Origin: Daphnia carinata
Lineage: Eukaryota; Arthropoda; Branchiopoda; Diplostraca; Daphniidae
NCBI RefSeq assembly: GCF_022539665.2
Contig: NC_081334.1
Coordinates: forward strand, 2,852,001 to 2,916,000
Reading direction: 5' to 3'
Length of the DNA stretch: 64,000 nucleotides
Shown: positions 10,501-23,000 of the stretch, one piece after another
How the letters are laid out: every line of letters starts with the position of its first letter
Numbering within the stretch: position 1 is the stretch's first letter
The notes under the pieces: generated by a model
The model's input: only the letters and a program-made list of their open reading frames with translations
Databases searched by the model: none
Told to the model about the DNA's origin: nothing
Made by a program: the position numbers and the translations under genes

Positions 10501-13500
10501 ATATAAAGACGCTAGCAAAAATTCATAAAAACGTGGCACCGGGGCAGGTGGGAAAAGAAAAATGAGTTAAAAAACAAACAAAACAAAAGCAAACAGAAAT
10601 GATTGATTTAAAGAAAAATGCAATTCCAGTATCGATTGTTAGGTCTAGGAGGGACGACGGGCGTCGGGTTGTGAACGCCGGCCTTCGATACAATGGCATC
10701 GTCGCATTGTTCCGCACCAGCGGCCATTAATTGGGGCGAGACGTCCGTCGAGACGGACGCTCTAGCGCTGACGAGGAACCAAGACTGATCGAACGCCGAA
10801 TGATCGGGCACCGTTTGTTTGCTGTCATCGTCCGCCGCCGGAGGATGGCAGACGGCCGACGGATCATCAACGAGAGCCGGCGATTCATCAACGCTGTCCA
10901 ATTCCATCATGCGATTGATCAAACGATTGTCGGCTATGATTGTGGCGTGCTTGATGTGACTCAACCTGATGTTGCTGGCCGCATCAGCCGCTTGCAGTTC
11001 CAAACGCGGTAGGCTCTCGCTGCGCTGCTGCGGTTGCTGGACCGCGTCCGTCGGGTGGAGCCGCGATTTAGCCTGACGCGGCAATCGGCGTCCAGTCGGC
11101 CCTTTGGCTCTTTGTTTCGTCATGCAATCCAAATGCTCTCCGGCATTGACTAGCGAAATGGAAGCGTCCGCTTCGTTCGCCTTTATCTGCTGGAAAAATT
11201 AAAAAAAAAAAAAATTCGAATACATTTGAGTTAAAGCAACACATTCTCTATGCGATTAACCTTTAAAAAGATAGTGAATTTTCAAAGTCATAAAATAGGT
11301 GATAAAAAAAAATGGGTAAACAAAAATGTCATAGGGCGGCCTGAACGGGTCGCATGATGATAACGTCAACTCGATGAAATTTGTTCCAGGGATTATTGGA
11401 AATCCCTTTTTCTTTTTTTTTTTTTTGGGGGGGGGGATATAAAAAAAAAATCTAAAAGCTTTTCATTGTGGATCATTTTTTTCCCCTGTTTGTAGCTGAT
11501 TGGAAAATTGAGCACGGCGATAGATCTTTGGTCGCATCATCAATTTCTTCAGTACTGGCCGTTCATTGTTATTGTTGTATGTACCTTATCTCTTTGACTT
11601 TTCTCGGAGGTTTATTATTATTTTTCCACCCAATAGTTTCACATCTGTCTTTTGCGAACGCACAGCATTGAAATCGATCGACGCCACCGGCTTTCAATAG
11701 TTTCTTTCACCCCCCAACCCGAACGATCCGAGCCCGCTTCCATATAATAATAGCCCCATGTATTTGTACACATACAGAGTCGTCTGTATGTGTGTATGTG
11801 TGTGAGGGGGTTGCGGGATAAATCTCACGACGGAGGCAGGGTAAATCTATGGGGCTGAAGGGAAGGTCGTATTAGAAAAAAAAATGAAATATATCGATTT
11901 AGATTTCCTTCTATCATAGATGGAAGCATATTGCGAATAAGAGATGTAGACCTTCGAGTTTACACAGGGAATCCCTTTCTTGCTAGGTACACATCGACCC
12001 TTTGAAACAAAATCTATTTGTTTTGTCTTCATCGATCTGGGACCCGAAGTTTTGCTCAAATGTTTTCTTCTTAATTCCATCAAGTCTTATCCGCGGGGTA
12101 GGATAGGTCGATAGTTTGCCGATATCGATTAACGATCGGTGAAAGCCCCTCTTTTCTAATTTATCCTTCAGACAACATCCTAGCGCTTTATTTAGTTCCA
12201 AAAAAAGAGGGGAGAGAATGAACGCATCAGCTTAATGACCGACGGCCTGCAATTGCGCTGAATCTGATAATCAATTAAAGATCGATTTGAAAAAAAAACC
12301 AGCATCTGCGACACCCCATCACGCGCCTGCCTATCACGAGCACATGATGACGTCATCAAAGACATTAAGGACGGGTGTGTGCGCACGTAACTACTAAAGA
12401 AAAAGAAAAAAAACCTAACGCACGATTATGCAAAAGGATCGTGTCTCTTTTAAAAAATGAGAAAAAAAAAAAAATGTCCGTGCGGACCGGTCATCCGGCT
12501 CATCTGCCCAGCACTTACTACGACCAGTTATTCGAAGAGAACTGAAGAATTTGCTCACCTCGGTCGTCGATACATCAGATGATGGTTGGCTTTTGAAGTT
12601 TTTGGCAGGCTGACTGTTTTGGCCGTCCCGCAGGGTCGTCATGGCCGACCGGATCTGGCTGATCCACTCGTTCATTTCTTTGGCAGTCTCGGCCGACAGG
12701 TACAGACGCCCCTACACGGGTGTGAACGCACACACACATAAAAAGAAAAAGGTGAGCTTTGGTGGCTGGAATATGACCATCTATGGCCCTGCTGGAACTC
12801 TTGTAAAAAAAAACATGAGATTTTTTAAAATTAAAAGAAGAAAAAAAAATCATCTATTACCGTGTCGAAGAAAGATTTTTCAATCTCGGACGAGCTGATG
12901 ACCAGAACATTGGAAGCGGTTTTGATGCCTTTGGCTTCTTCACAAATGTCGTAGCCATCCAGGTCGACGTAGTGACTTGTCTTGTCGCGGTAATGCTGAT
13001 GACCCTGATTTTCCTTAAATGGAGGGGAAAGAGAAAAAGAGATTGTTTTGCCAAACCCAATCAAAACTCATTTCTTTTTCTTTTATTTTAAAATAGAGAT
13101 TCTTAAATATGCGCAAGTCCATTCTTCGGAGCAGGAAAGTAGATCAATTGATCGCAAAACTGGAACCAGTTTCCCCCCCAAATGTAGACTAAACATTTTT
13201 CCTACTAAATAATTTCAATTTTTGGCACTTTAATCTGGGCAGGGGGTAACAACCCGTTTGTCGTCATTCAACTTTCCCCACATATTTTCTTTTTTTTTTC
13301 AAATGTAAAACGCCGGTTTTTTTTTTTTAAATTCCCGCGTGCCCAAACGCAAGTAAGGTGATGATTTCTATACAACTTCCCCCATTTCTAACGCACACGC
13401 AGCTGACGATGTTCCAAAAAAGGTTAGCAGCTCCCTCCAAAAACAAAATAAAAAAATAAAGCGGAAGTCAAACATTGTACTCGAGGGGTCTTGCCCGTCC

Positions 13501-13771
13501 CGATTGCATCATCACCTTTTACTCTTTTCATTTTACCCGAAACAAAAAAAAAAAATCCTATAAGAGGTGTTGCAACAATGAAGAGTCTCTACTTTTTATT
13601 AGGAAAAAGAAAAACATGACGTACCTCCTTGAGCTGATAGTAATAAAGTCGACGTCCGTCTAGGACGCAATAGCGTCGTTTCCATGATCCCGGTGCCAAG
13701 AGTCCTTTGCCGCTCAGCTGCATAAGAGGCCCGTCGTGTTGAACGACCGGCCCGGGAGCCACGGGCGGAGG
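6455..13771 (-). CDS. PH-domain and coiled-coil protein (PLEKHO-like arrangement)
   Basis: Exons with good GT..AG borders are 13625-13771, 12861-13013, 12559-12711, 10608-11189, 8841-9432 and 6455-7081. The first three are in phase 0 and together encode a pleckstrin homology domain. They read GSWKRRYCVLDGRRLYYYQL, then YVDLDGYDICEE, then RLYLSAETAKEMNEW with the helix that ends PH folds. PH domains bind phosphoinositides or membrane partners. The 8841-9432 exon ends in a heptad-like stretch (VSDKVIKMQSQVVNMERQI), and the last exon starts with another (EAQQLQQRANEALKSASDAE) before a low-complexity tail. An N-terminal PH plus C-terminal coiled coil recalls PLEKHO1/2, but that assignment is tentative. 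The 10608-11189 exon can run to a stop at 10608, and no donor in it has the phase needed by 8841-9432. A micro-exon is missing, or there are two isoforms. The start is discussed at 17432-17452. Confidence 0.78.
7565..7596. repeat. (GA)n tract inside an intron of the PH gene
   Basis: A nearly uninterrupted GAGA tract of about 30 bases in the intron between the last two coding exons. Such tracts can bind GAGA-type factors in arthropods. Here it may be only a microsatellite. Confidence 0.5.
9730..10130. other. Unexplained GC-richer island in an intron of the PH gene
   Basis: The sequence is clearly less AT-rich and less repetitive than the surrounding intron, with stop codons in every minus frame. 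It could be an alternative promoter or 5' exon for a short isoform starting in the 8841-9432 exon, or the place where the missing micro-exon lies. Nothing decides between these. Confidence 0.25.
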
Positions 13772-13859
13772 CTAAAAAATGCAATAAAATAATGTTAATT
13801 CAATTCCAAAAAAAAAAAAAAAAAAATGCGCTAATAATGCCGTAGGGCAATCAATCAAG

Positions 13860-16640
13860 ACACACATAGTTCAATGAATATATTTTAAAAAAAAAAGGGG
13901 GGGGAGAGAGGTTTATGGCGTCCTAGTTGCAAGGAGCCCATCTGAAAATGACGCCATTTTCGAAAACTAGACTACAACACTGGCGCCCCTCTTTTTTTTT
14001 TTTTTCTTGGCAAAATAGAACACGTCGGGTGATTGTCGAATGATGTCCTCTCACTGTGTCTAGAAAAGACTACGCATCGCTAAACTCCAAAAGGAAATGA
14101 GAAGATGGCCGACATTCCGTCGGTCCCTCCGATGATGAGAAAACGCCAGAGAAACACACACGCTCACGTAAAAATATGTTTCAGAGATACGGATGAAAAA
14201 AAAAAAAAAGAAACAGGAAGTTAGGGAGGGGTTGGCTGCATTTCGAACGCGGGTACAGAAGAAGAAGGAAGCGAGCGAACGCGCGTTTTTTCAAATCATT
14301 CCGGAACGCCAACCAAGAGAGATATTCACGAACCTAAATGAGAAAGCGACGAACGGTGGACCCTGTGCCCCATCGCGTTCAAAAAAAAAAAAAATCTATT
14401 TCAGAAGGGGGGGAGGTGGGGATAAGGAAAAAGAAAAACGAAAATAGCGACAGACAGTGATGTAGAACAGGGTAACAAAAAAAAACAAAAAAAATGGGCA
14501 AAAAAAACTGGAAATAGTTGACATTCTTTTGAAGGAAGAAAATGACTGTTACCGGAGCACGTTACGTGTGCACATGTTCCCATCCCCACTCCCGAAAGGA
14601 ATGTATTTTAAATTCCCATTTAATTTTAATTGATTTTTTTCAGTGTAAAAATTAAGTGGACTTGCACAATTGAATGATTTTAGACAGTTCAATTGTACAT
14701 CACGGCAGCTTTTAAAAGAACGGAAGCCGGAAATCGGGATAAAAAAAAGGTCATTTCAATCATAAATCTTTACTTTTTTTTTTTTTTTTAATGTAATAGG
14801 CCGGCACAGTCCGGTCTATTTTTTCCCCCCCGTTAAACCGTGGACTTGTCGTGAACGATCGCAAAAAAATAACGGCCGTTCTTCTCGTATTCCCGCGGTC
14901 GTACCAAACAACGGCGCCCCTCTAATAAACGCACACCTCCCGCTTGTCTTTTTTTTTTCTCGCTCGCAATATATATATAAAAAAAAAAAAAAGAAACACG
15001 CTAGACTGTAGTGACGTCAAAGATAACATTTTTTACTTTATCTCGGGCGAAATTGGGTAGAAGCAGAACGGAACGAGATTTCCACTGACGTCCGATGGCG
15101 TGATGCGTCCGCGCTTGAACAGCCACGTCTTCCATGATGATCAAAATGGCCAGTCGCAAAATTTAAAAACACGCAATTTTTTTTTTTTTTCACGTTTCAA
15201 AAATCACGAGCACCGGTCCAAGAGAGATACAAAAAAACAAAAAAACTTGCGCAAGTCTTGACGATCAGCTCGCGACTGATGTACACGTAAACGCGTGTGT
15301 GTGTGTCTTTCTCCTTTCTCGCTCTCCCTTTCTTCTTTTTTTTTTTTCCTATCTCTATCTGCGGTGAAAATGCTCACGCTCTCTCCTCCGCCAAGGGAGC
15401 TGGTTTCGGTTGCCTCTCTTTTTTTTTTTTTTTTTTTTACAAGTCCCTGATGGCTGCCGTTTGTGGCTGGAAACAAACAAATCAGCTCGAGACAAGCAGA
15501 GAGAGAGCGAGTGAAGGCAGGTGACGGAGGAGGAGGCAACCCAACTCTTAACGACACACAACGGCGGAAGGATCCAGGAAGCAGATGTCGTCTGTATAGC
15601 CTTTTTTTTTTTTTTTTTTTTTTTTTTGGAGGAGGGAGGGCTCTTTGCCCTTATCCCGCCCGCTACTGTAACATCCACCCTCTTCTTCTTCTTTTTGCTT
15701 TCCGGCCAGTAGACCTGCTCCCAGCCCAAACGAAAGAGAAAGAATGTTGTTGTTGTTGTTGTTTTTTTTTTTTTTAGAGGGCAGGGGTGGGCTGAAAATA
15801 AAAATGTTTTTTATGTGTGCGTGTGTTTTTTTTTTCTTCACACCCCCCGAAGAACCCCGTCTTTCGACAACACACGCAAGCGGTACTCGTTATTAGGCTC
15901 GTTGTTTGCCCTTCTTTTGACTCGCGATAGGTGTAAGTACGATCCATCCATATAAATAAATACGGCCGTCACATTTGACGGATGCCTTCCATCTATTAAA
16001 CTCTAAGTACCTAACAAAAAGAAAAAGAAGGGGGGGAGAGAAAAACAATCAGAGTCGAAGATGGGGATAGGATCAAGTCTAAAGGAGACAATCAATGGAT
16101 GAAGAGCTTTATAGAGCTCCGCTCCGCCCCCCACCCAAATGCTATTCATATTGGTGATGTACTTAGAGGAGCTTTGCAATAATAAAAGAGGAGAATCCAA
16201 GCCGACAAGGAGGTCGTTCAACCGATGATTCACGAAAAAAGAAAAGAAACAAAATAATGCTTCAAGGATCGTGTGTGTGCGTTGAAAGAGATGGGAGAAC
16301 AAACAACAGTAAAGAAGCCAATCAATAAACGGCAACAAAAGAATCTCGGGTTCGATTCTGTTGTTATGCAAATCTTTTTTGCATTTTTTTTTAAGGACGA
16401 ATTGAAAAATGTTAACATTGCGTGTCCCGTCTAACACTCCCCGTTACTTATTTTCATTTTATCGATCTAATTGCATACCGTGTGTGCGTCAGAACAGCAG
16501 TAATGAACGAGCAATCGACTGAAACGCCAATCGCAGATAAGGAAAACAAAAAGAAAAGAGAAAACGTAATGTGTTTTTGTACCTTTTTTCTCACAAAAAA
16601 AAAAGAAATTAAGTAAGAGAGAGGCCGAGGCGAGTTCAGC
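13860..16640. other. Simple-sequence-rich intron/intergenic DNA
   Basis: It is dominated by A/T homopolymers, short C/G runs and GA/CT tracts. The only coding-like segment noticed is 15063-15165, listed separately. Confidence 0.6.
15063..15165 (-). other. Coding-like island, function unknown
   Basis: One minus frame has strongly G/C-ending codons and reads WKTWLFKRGRITPSDVSGN. A second frame starts with an ATG (MEDVAVQARTHHAIGRQ) and stays open for 41 codons. Neither has a fully convincing acceptor and donor, though GTCAGT inside could be a donor. It may be an alternative 5' exon of the PH gene or an isolated small ORF. Confidence 0.25.
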
Positions 16641-16848
16641 TTTGCTCGATCAAGTTACTTGATAAGGAAAACCATCAAAGCGAGACGGGGGTGCGGTCGC
16701 ATGGCTGCAATGCCTCGGGGAAACTCTTTCTGCTTGGTCAATCTCGAAAGAGGACTTCTTTGCTTCAACGATTTGATCTAAAAGCATCTGGTCTATAGAT
16801 TGACGTGATCAATCTAACGATAGGGTGAAAAAAAAAACGTCCAGGTCA

Positions 16849-16947
16849 CTAGGCACGAGAGATGATTGCGTCGGTCAATAACGCGAGCACAAACTTGATG
16901 TTTTCTTCGTCCACGAACACGACTGGCCTTTGCAGCAAAACATCGTC
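16849..16947 (-). CDS. Possible alternative terminal exon / micro-ORF exon
   Basis: A CAG acceptor at 16948-16949 precedes an open frame of 32 codons (DDVLLQRPVVFVDEENIKFV, then LALLTDAIISRA) ending in TAG at 16849-16851. It is in phase 0 with the 7-codon exon at 17432-17452. The two could be spliced into a 39-residue peptide, or this exon could act as a poison exon for the PH transcript. Codon choice looks coding. No family is recognised. Confidence 0.35.
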   Translation of the reverse strand, partial: DDVLLQRPVVFVDEENIKFVLALLTDAIISRA

Positions 16948-17431
16948 CTGGACAACGAAATCCCGCCAAAACGTTTGATCGATATGATCGTTTTTAGAAA
17001 AACAAAAACTACGTTTGATATCGATAAATGTTGTTAGGTGCCGGCAGGGGAGGGGGGAAACCTTGCATTCCAAATTTGGTCATTTGTACGAAAAGAACAA
17101 CAAGATGGAAGTTTTAAAAATAACAGAAGGTAACAATCACGAACGAGCCATTTATGGCTAAGAACTTCAACAACAATATTGGCAGCCTAACAAAATAAAT
17201 GACGACGTCATCCATTTTTTGTTTTCAAGTACTTGCAATGAATTGCGAAATAGCCTCCCCCCCCCCCCAACACACAGATAAAACGTCGTCTGCTGTGCTT
17301 ACTTTTTTTAGGGGGGAAAAGAAAACAAAATTCGTTTTTAAATTGTACATTTCCTGCCTTAATAATGTAAACTATTTTTTCCCCGTCTAAAAAGCACGTT
17401 TCTTAACTAGATTTCAAGAGCAATCACTTAC

Positions 17432-17452
17432 CAGAGTGTTGACGGCTGGCAT
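17432..17452 (-). CDS. Proposed first coding exon of the PH-domain gene
   Basis: A minus-strand ATG with AAA before it (GAAAATGCC) opens a 7-codon exon, MPAVNTL, ended by a strong donor, CTG|GTAAGTG. It is in phase 0, as required by the acceptor of the first PH exon at 13771 (CCT CCG CCC). The joined protein would begin MPAVNTL-PPPVAPGP. With a stop at 10608 this isoform would have 351 residues. The intron of about 3.7 kb would be long for this window. The same exon also fits the terminal exon at 16849-16947. Confidence 0.5.
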
Positions 17453-17776
17453 TTTCCCCTCGCACTGAAACGCACACACTCGACAGAGAGCACAGACACG
17501 AGGGCAAAACCAAAGTGTCACAACGTCAAAAATAAATTCCTTTTTTTTATGATATGCACAGCTAATGATAAGAGAAGGAAAAAAGAAAAGGAATTTTAGG
17601 GTTTTCCGGTTACCGGATGCAACACTTGGTAATAATAAAAAAAATTTTAATAAAATTGACACCAAAAAAAACCCTTAAAAATTGATATTTTGTGTATCGA
17701 GGGGGCGTGACCACACATCAACACTGAAACGAAAAACAAAAGAAAAAAAAAGGGGGGGGGGAGGGGAAATGATCGA

Positions 17777-17875
17777 TCAATGATCGTCGAAAAAGAAATG
17801 ATGAATGATGCACGCCACAACCGTCAGAAAGGACAAGATGAAAATCACGACCAGGGCAATCATCCACGGATCCAT
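17777..17875 (-). CDS. Micro-ORF: 32-residue single-pass membrane peptide
   Basis: The minus strand has ATG at 17873-17875 and TGA at 17777-17779. The peptide starts MDPW, continues with one uninterrupted hydrophobic helix (MIALVVIFILSFLTVVACII) and ends HHFFFDDH. That is the size and layout of small membrane regulators such as the sarcolamban/phospholamban group, but the sequence is not one of those I know. About 60% of codons end in G or C although the flanks are AT-rich. The bases before the ATG are TTTCA, a weak context. It lies about 320 bases upstream of the proposed PH-gene start on the same strand, so it could be an upstream ORF of that transcript or its own gene. Confidence 0.5.
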   Translation of the reverse strand: MDPWMIALVVIFILSFLTVVACIIHHFFFDDH

Positions 17876-18099
17876 TGAAACTTCCTTTTTTTTTCTTTAA
17901 CAAAAGATAACCAAAACAATTGCAGACGAATTTTTCTTTTGCTTAAACCCCTCCCCCCAAAACAAAACAAAAAAAAAAGGCGCCAAAAATTTAAATAGAC
18001 ATGACTTCGCGCGTGTTTCTCTTCATTTGAATCGCGAACCAAAGACAAATGCAAAATGGCGTCAGGTGTGTGGAAGAACCAGTCGAGTCGGTGGTTGCC

Positions 18100-20030
18100 T
18101 CCAGACTGGGCCTTTTTCTTTTTTTCCAAACTCTTCGTCTCTCTCTCTCCTCTTCCTACCCTCCTCTTTTCGTTCGCGTGCGCACGACTTTCCCCGCCAC
18201 TCACGCTGCGCGGCCAAATGATTACACCAGCGAGACGGGCGGGGTATTTTTCTTCATTTTTTGTGTGTGTGTTTGGCTAACAAGGACACACGAGCAACAG
18301 CATCTGAAATCGGGTGCTGTATATATATATATATATATATCTGTGTCACAAGCGAACAACACCCATTCGATTGTTGGACCATTTTCTTCACGTCCGTTTG
18401 TAATCTAATAAATGCACACATTTAATTAAATTTTTTTTTAAAGAGAGGGGGGATTACGGTTGATCGCTTCGTTACGGTACTCGATTTGTTCATTGCTGTG
18501 GTCACGCTCACGAAAAAAAAGCTATCAACTTCCTACGTGTCACGCTGAGTTTAAATTTTTCCCAGCTCTGATTTCTCTTGTTTCACGTTCAAAGACTCCC
18601 GTTGCGCTTGTATAATAAACAAACCACGTGAGCTATCCACTAGGTGGCTGATGATTCATCGTCCAGCCGACGACGTTCACATTTGTCCGCCATTTTGTGG
18701 GGGGCTAAGTCCAATGGAACTCGATTTCCAAAAAATCTTGATTGTATTTTTGTGTGGTTGATGGTGTGAATTTTTTTTTTTTTTTTTTCAATCATATTTA
18801 ACAAGCGTACGAGGAGGGCGGGAATTTCAAAAAAATGACATACACACACCGAAAAAAAAAGGGAGGGGGGTTGGGTTAGTTTGCGGTCATGAGGGAAGTG
18901 AGGACGCGATATCAAGTGAAGACGCCGAAAATGAAACAACATGGGACATATGAAAAAAAAAATGTGTTTTTACGTTATTCCCGGATTTTGACAAAAAAGA
19001 AATGACGAAAGGGGGAGGAAGAAAGCGAGGCGCGGCATTTAAGAATCACACACAAGAGCACACACACACCGTAATGTCACATTTCAAGAAATCAACATTT
19101 TTCGTGGCAAAATGTTGCGCGTTATCGACAAAAGAAAATATTTAAAAACGCACAAGAGAAACAAATTTTTTTTTTCCTGTTTTACATAAGACAAAAAAGA
19201 ACATGGCAACGTGCGCGCGCACAATTCAAATATTCCGACTGGAAAAAAAATTTACGAATTATACGTTTTGTACACGAGAAACGAATGAGTTCTACATTTT
19301 TCATCAACATTTTTGTTTGTTTTTTTTTTTTTTTGCATCAATTATTTGTTTTTTTTTTCATTTAGATTAGAAAGATGAATAGAAAAGAGGCCGCCACCGA
19401 ATGAGTTTTGTCATCAAGAATTGGGGTTGAGGAGGGACGTCGCCCTATGTAATTTCCTTTGTTTAAAAAAAAAAAAAATTGCCAATTCGCAAATTGATTT
19501 TTCAATTTAAAATTTAAAAAAAAAATCGAGAAAATGAATTCTTTTGATAAGAGCGTGCCCAGCGCAGGGAGAGGTATATCACAAAGGTGAGAAAACGCAA
19601 ACAACAAAAAAAAACTCATTTTTTTTTTGTTATTATTATTTTTTTTTTTTACCTTAAATTAAATTGCGCGCGCAAAGAAAAAAAAAATCCCTAAACACAC
19701 ACACACACGCGAATGGCTCCCTGGATATCCTATCTTTACACAACAACGACACACTGAGAAAAATATAATAATTAAGCGACAAAAAAATGGATGCTGTACA
19801 AGCGCGCGAGCGCAGAGAAGGACGAGGTGTGTGTGTTTATGCGCGTGTGTGTGTGTGTGTATAGGCAGCGTGAATAAAGAAGACGTTTTTTAAAAAAAAG
19901 GTAGACCGAAAGCGAAGAGAGGAGAACCCCAAAAGAGATCACTTGCGTGCGTGCGGGCGATAGCTAACACGGAGGATGAAACGATGATGTAATAATATAA
20001 TAATAATATTAATAATAATAATATTTTTTG
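18100..20030. other. Probable 3' UTR and flank of the scribbler homologue
   Basis: AT-rich, with many homopolymer and dinucleotide tracts including (AT)n at 18319-18340. No convincing gene. A minus-strand ATG at about 18693 opens a 16-codon frame (MADKCERRRLDDESSAT) that is too short to call. Confidence 0.5.
18637..18650 (+). promoter_or_regulatory. CTCF-like motif
   Basis: CCACTAGGTGGCTG matches the core CTCF consensus (CCASYAGRKGGC) conserved between flies and vertebrates. It sits between the PH gene and the scribbler homologue, a sensible place for an insulator. Motif only; occupancy is unknown. Confidence 0.4.
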
Positions 20031-20035
20031 TTTAT

Positions 20036-23000
20036 CTAGGGCCGAAGCAAAGGTTTAGGGCCGCCAAAGGGCGATCCGGAAGGCGGATACTGATGATGAG
20101 TTGAAGCGGCTAGCGAAGGCGGGAGAAATCCGGCAGACGATGGCGGTAGGGGCGGAGGTCCAGGTGGGCCCGCGTTCAGCAGAGAGCGTGACGCGTTGTT
20201 GGGTCCCATCGACGGTGAGCGACGGTCCATGTTCATCGACATTTTACCCATGGGGCCGGCACCGGTGGGCGTCGTCGATGAATTGGGTGGGGCCAGGCCG
20301 AGACCCCCGGAGCCCATGGCCATTTGGCCCTTGTCGTGTCCGACAGCTGGAGAGGCAGGTGGTGACTTCATGGCCCGTTCGGCCAGCTCGTGAATTTTGT
20401 GCTGTTGCGATTGCGATTGCTGAGAACCCGCACCCGAGGGCGGACCCGAACTGGCCGGTGGTCCGCCACCTTGCTGGACAGACGACGGTGGAGGTGGACC
20501 GGCCAAAGAGGCATAGTACTGGTTGGCTTGATGTTGAAGCATTTCCAGCGCGTGCGCCCGACTCAAGTCTTCGCCCGATGGACCGGGAAATCCACCGGGA
20601 CCCGACGGGTAGCCGCGCATTCCCGGCGACAACTGGTGCGGATGGTGCGGTATACCAAACGGAGACGGTCCATTCCTCGGGTCGGGGCCGAACGGATTGT
20701 GAGGCGAACTGCCCAACATGGTGGCCATCGTGTTGCGATAGGCTGGATGCGAAGGATCAAAAGGCAATCCGTACGGATACAAGTTGGGATACATGCCGTA
20801 AGGTGACAGGCCAGAGCCGGGCGGAGGTCCCGGAGGAGGTGGCGGTCCGTGAGTTTCCATCGTCGGTTTGACACCTTCAGAGATCTTTTCGTTGGGCCTT
20901 TGCTGTTGTTGTTGTTGCTCCTTGTCCCTTTGCTCCTGTTTGCGATCGACGGACGGCGGCCGCAATTTCGGGCTGGACGCCGAGCTGGGCATCGACGACG
21001 ATGATTTGGACGAAGCCGATGACTTGCGCGGTTGTTGTTGTTGCTGCTGTTGTTGTTGGTGCTGCTGCTGCTGTTGTTGTTGATGCTGCTGCTGGAGGTG
21101 TTGGTGAATGGCCTGATTTTGAATGTGTTGTTGCATCTGCTGCTGGTTGTGTTGTTGCTGATGGTGTTGCTGGAGCTGATGTTGTTGCAACTGATGCTGC
21201 AATTGCTGCTGGAACTGTTGTTGCTGTTGGATTTGCTGCTGCTGTTGAATGTGATGTTGAATCTGCTGCAATTGCTGTTGCTGCTGGTTATGCTGATGTT
21301 GTTGTTGTTGCTGTTGTTGCTGCTGCTGCTGCTGTTGGTGCATCATCTGCTGTTGCGTTGGAGGTTGTTGAGGATCTAACGGAGAACCTTTGGGACCATT
21401 GACCATCCATCCTGGTCCAGGTGGTCCTCCAGAACCTGGCGAGTTCATGGGAGGCTGGAACATGCTCATACCTGGCGGACCAGGGCCGGGCCCCAGCATC
21501 GGATCGTCCCCACCGTAAACGTTATAGAAACGACGCAGCTCCTCTTGATGTTGCCGTTGTTGCTGTTGGTATAGCATTGCCGGATCGAAAGCAGCGGGAC
21601 CCCCTTGTGGTCCAGCTCCGGGCATACCAGGTGGACCTAGCGGACCAGGACCAGCCGGACCGACAGGTCCGGGAAGTTGCAACGAAGACGGAGGAAGAAT
21701 CTTGTCCGTCGGCGCCATTTTCTTCATTTCCTCTTTAATGGCGTCCTTGGCTGGAACGCCGGCCATGGATGGAAGGACGGACGGATCACTCTTCACTTGC
21801 GGCGGCACGGCAACACTCGACACGCCCATCGGAGGCTTCTTGTCGTCCTTACGGCCCGGACTCGAGTCGATCCTCCGAGGCGAATGGGCCGGCGGGATGC
21901 CCAGCCCTCCTTGATCCGGCGTTTTGCTGGTGGATCGGATGGCCGCAGCAGCATTCGGGTCGATCATGACTGGATCGATTGGATAGGCCGGATAAGGCGG
22001 TATGAATCCGTAGGGTGGTTGATAGAGAGCAGCTGGAACGGGATGACTACTACCACTGCTGCTGCTGCTGGCCGGCAACGAAGGCGGTGGCGCTGCGGGC
22101 GCCTGAGGCTGAATCGTTTTCATTTCCTCTCTGCGCTCTTCCGGCTTGATGAGCCCTTTGGCCGCTGGCTGTTGTTGTTGGTCAGCGGGTGGCAAGAACG
22201 CCGGCTGGCCGTAATACGGGTACATGCTGAACGAGCCCAATGTCGGATGGACAGCAGGTCCCGGCCCAGGGCCGGCCACAGGTGGAAGGGAAGCGGCCGC
22301 ATCGGCCGCCAATTTCTCGGCCACTTTCTTGCTCTCCAATTCGACGTCGAGAAGAGATGGCGACTGATCGTTGGCGTCGGAAATGTCGGAATAAGCCGGA
22401 CTCTGGACCTCCTCACGGGTGGAATCGGTGCCTACTGGGCCGTTAGTGCCTCCACCGATGGCCGTAGACGTACCCACTGCCCCGACGGCAGTAGGATCTG
22501 CAGGCGTGGCAGAGACGGGACTGGACGGATTAGCGACGGCCGGTATCATCGTGTGATACAACGATCCATTGGCCGTCACGGTCATTGCTCCGGGCGATTT
22601 CTTGGCCGAGTGTTCCCTGCGCTCGGTGCGATCGCGATCCTTGTCTTTGCTCTTCTTCTTGTGTTTCGATCTTTCCTTGCGCTCGACCGACTCCGTGTCC
22701 GAGCCCGTCATTTTAGGGGCCGAAGAGCCGACGGCCATGGCCGGACTGCGAGGATTCGGCGTCAGCGTCGTCCACGTCGTCGAAGAGGACGTGACCGTCG
22801 ATGTGGAGGTCACAGCGTTGACGGGCTGAGTGACGATGGGAGTGAAGAGGTGATCAACGGCCGGTTTGTTCGATCCATTGGAGACGGCCAGAGAAGCGTC
22901 GGGCTGTTGTATCACAGACGGGGATGAAGAAGAAGACGCCGGAAGGACGGGACTAGGTGCCGGAAGCCGAGGGCTGCTGGGCTTGGGAGGCTTTTGAGGC

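Noticed and set aside
15297-15841. Several 60-124-codon frames on both strands
   Set aside because: Built from A/T homopolymers and CT/GA tracts (Lys, Phe, Ser runs).
18640-18695. 16-codon minus-strand ORF (MADKCERRRLDDESSAT)
   Set aside because: Good ATG context but too short, and no donor or conservation evidence available.
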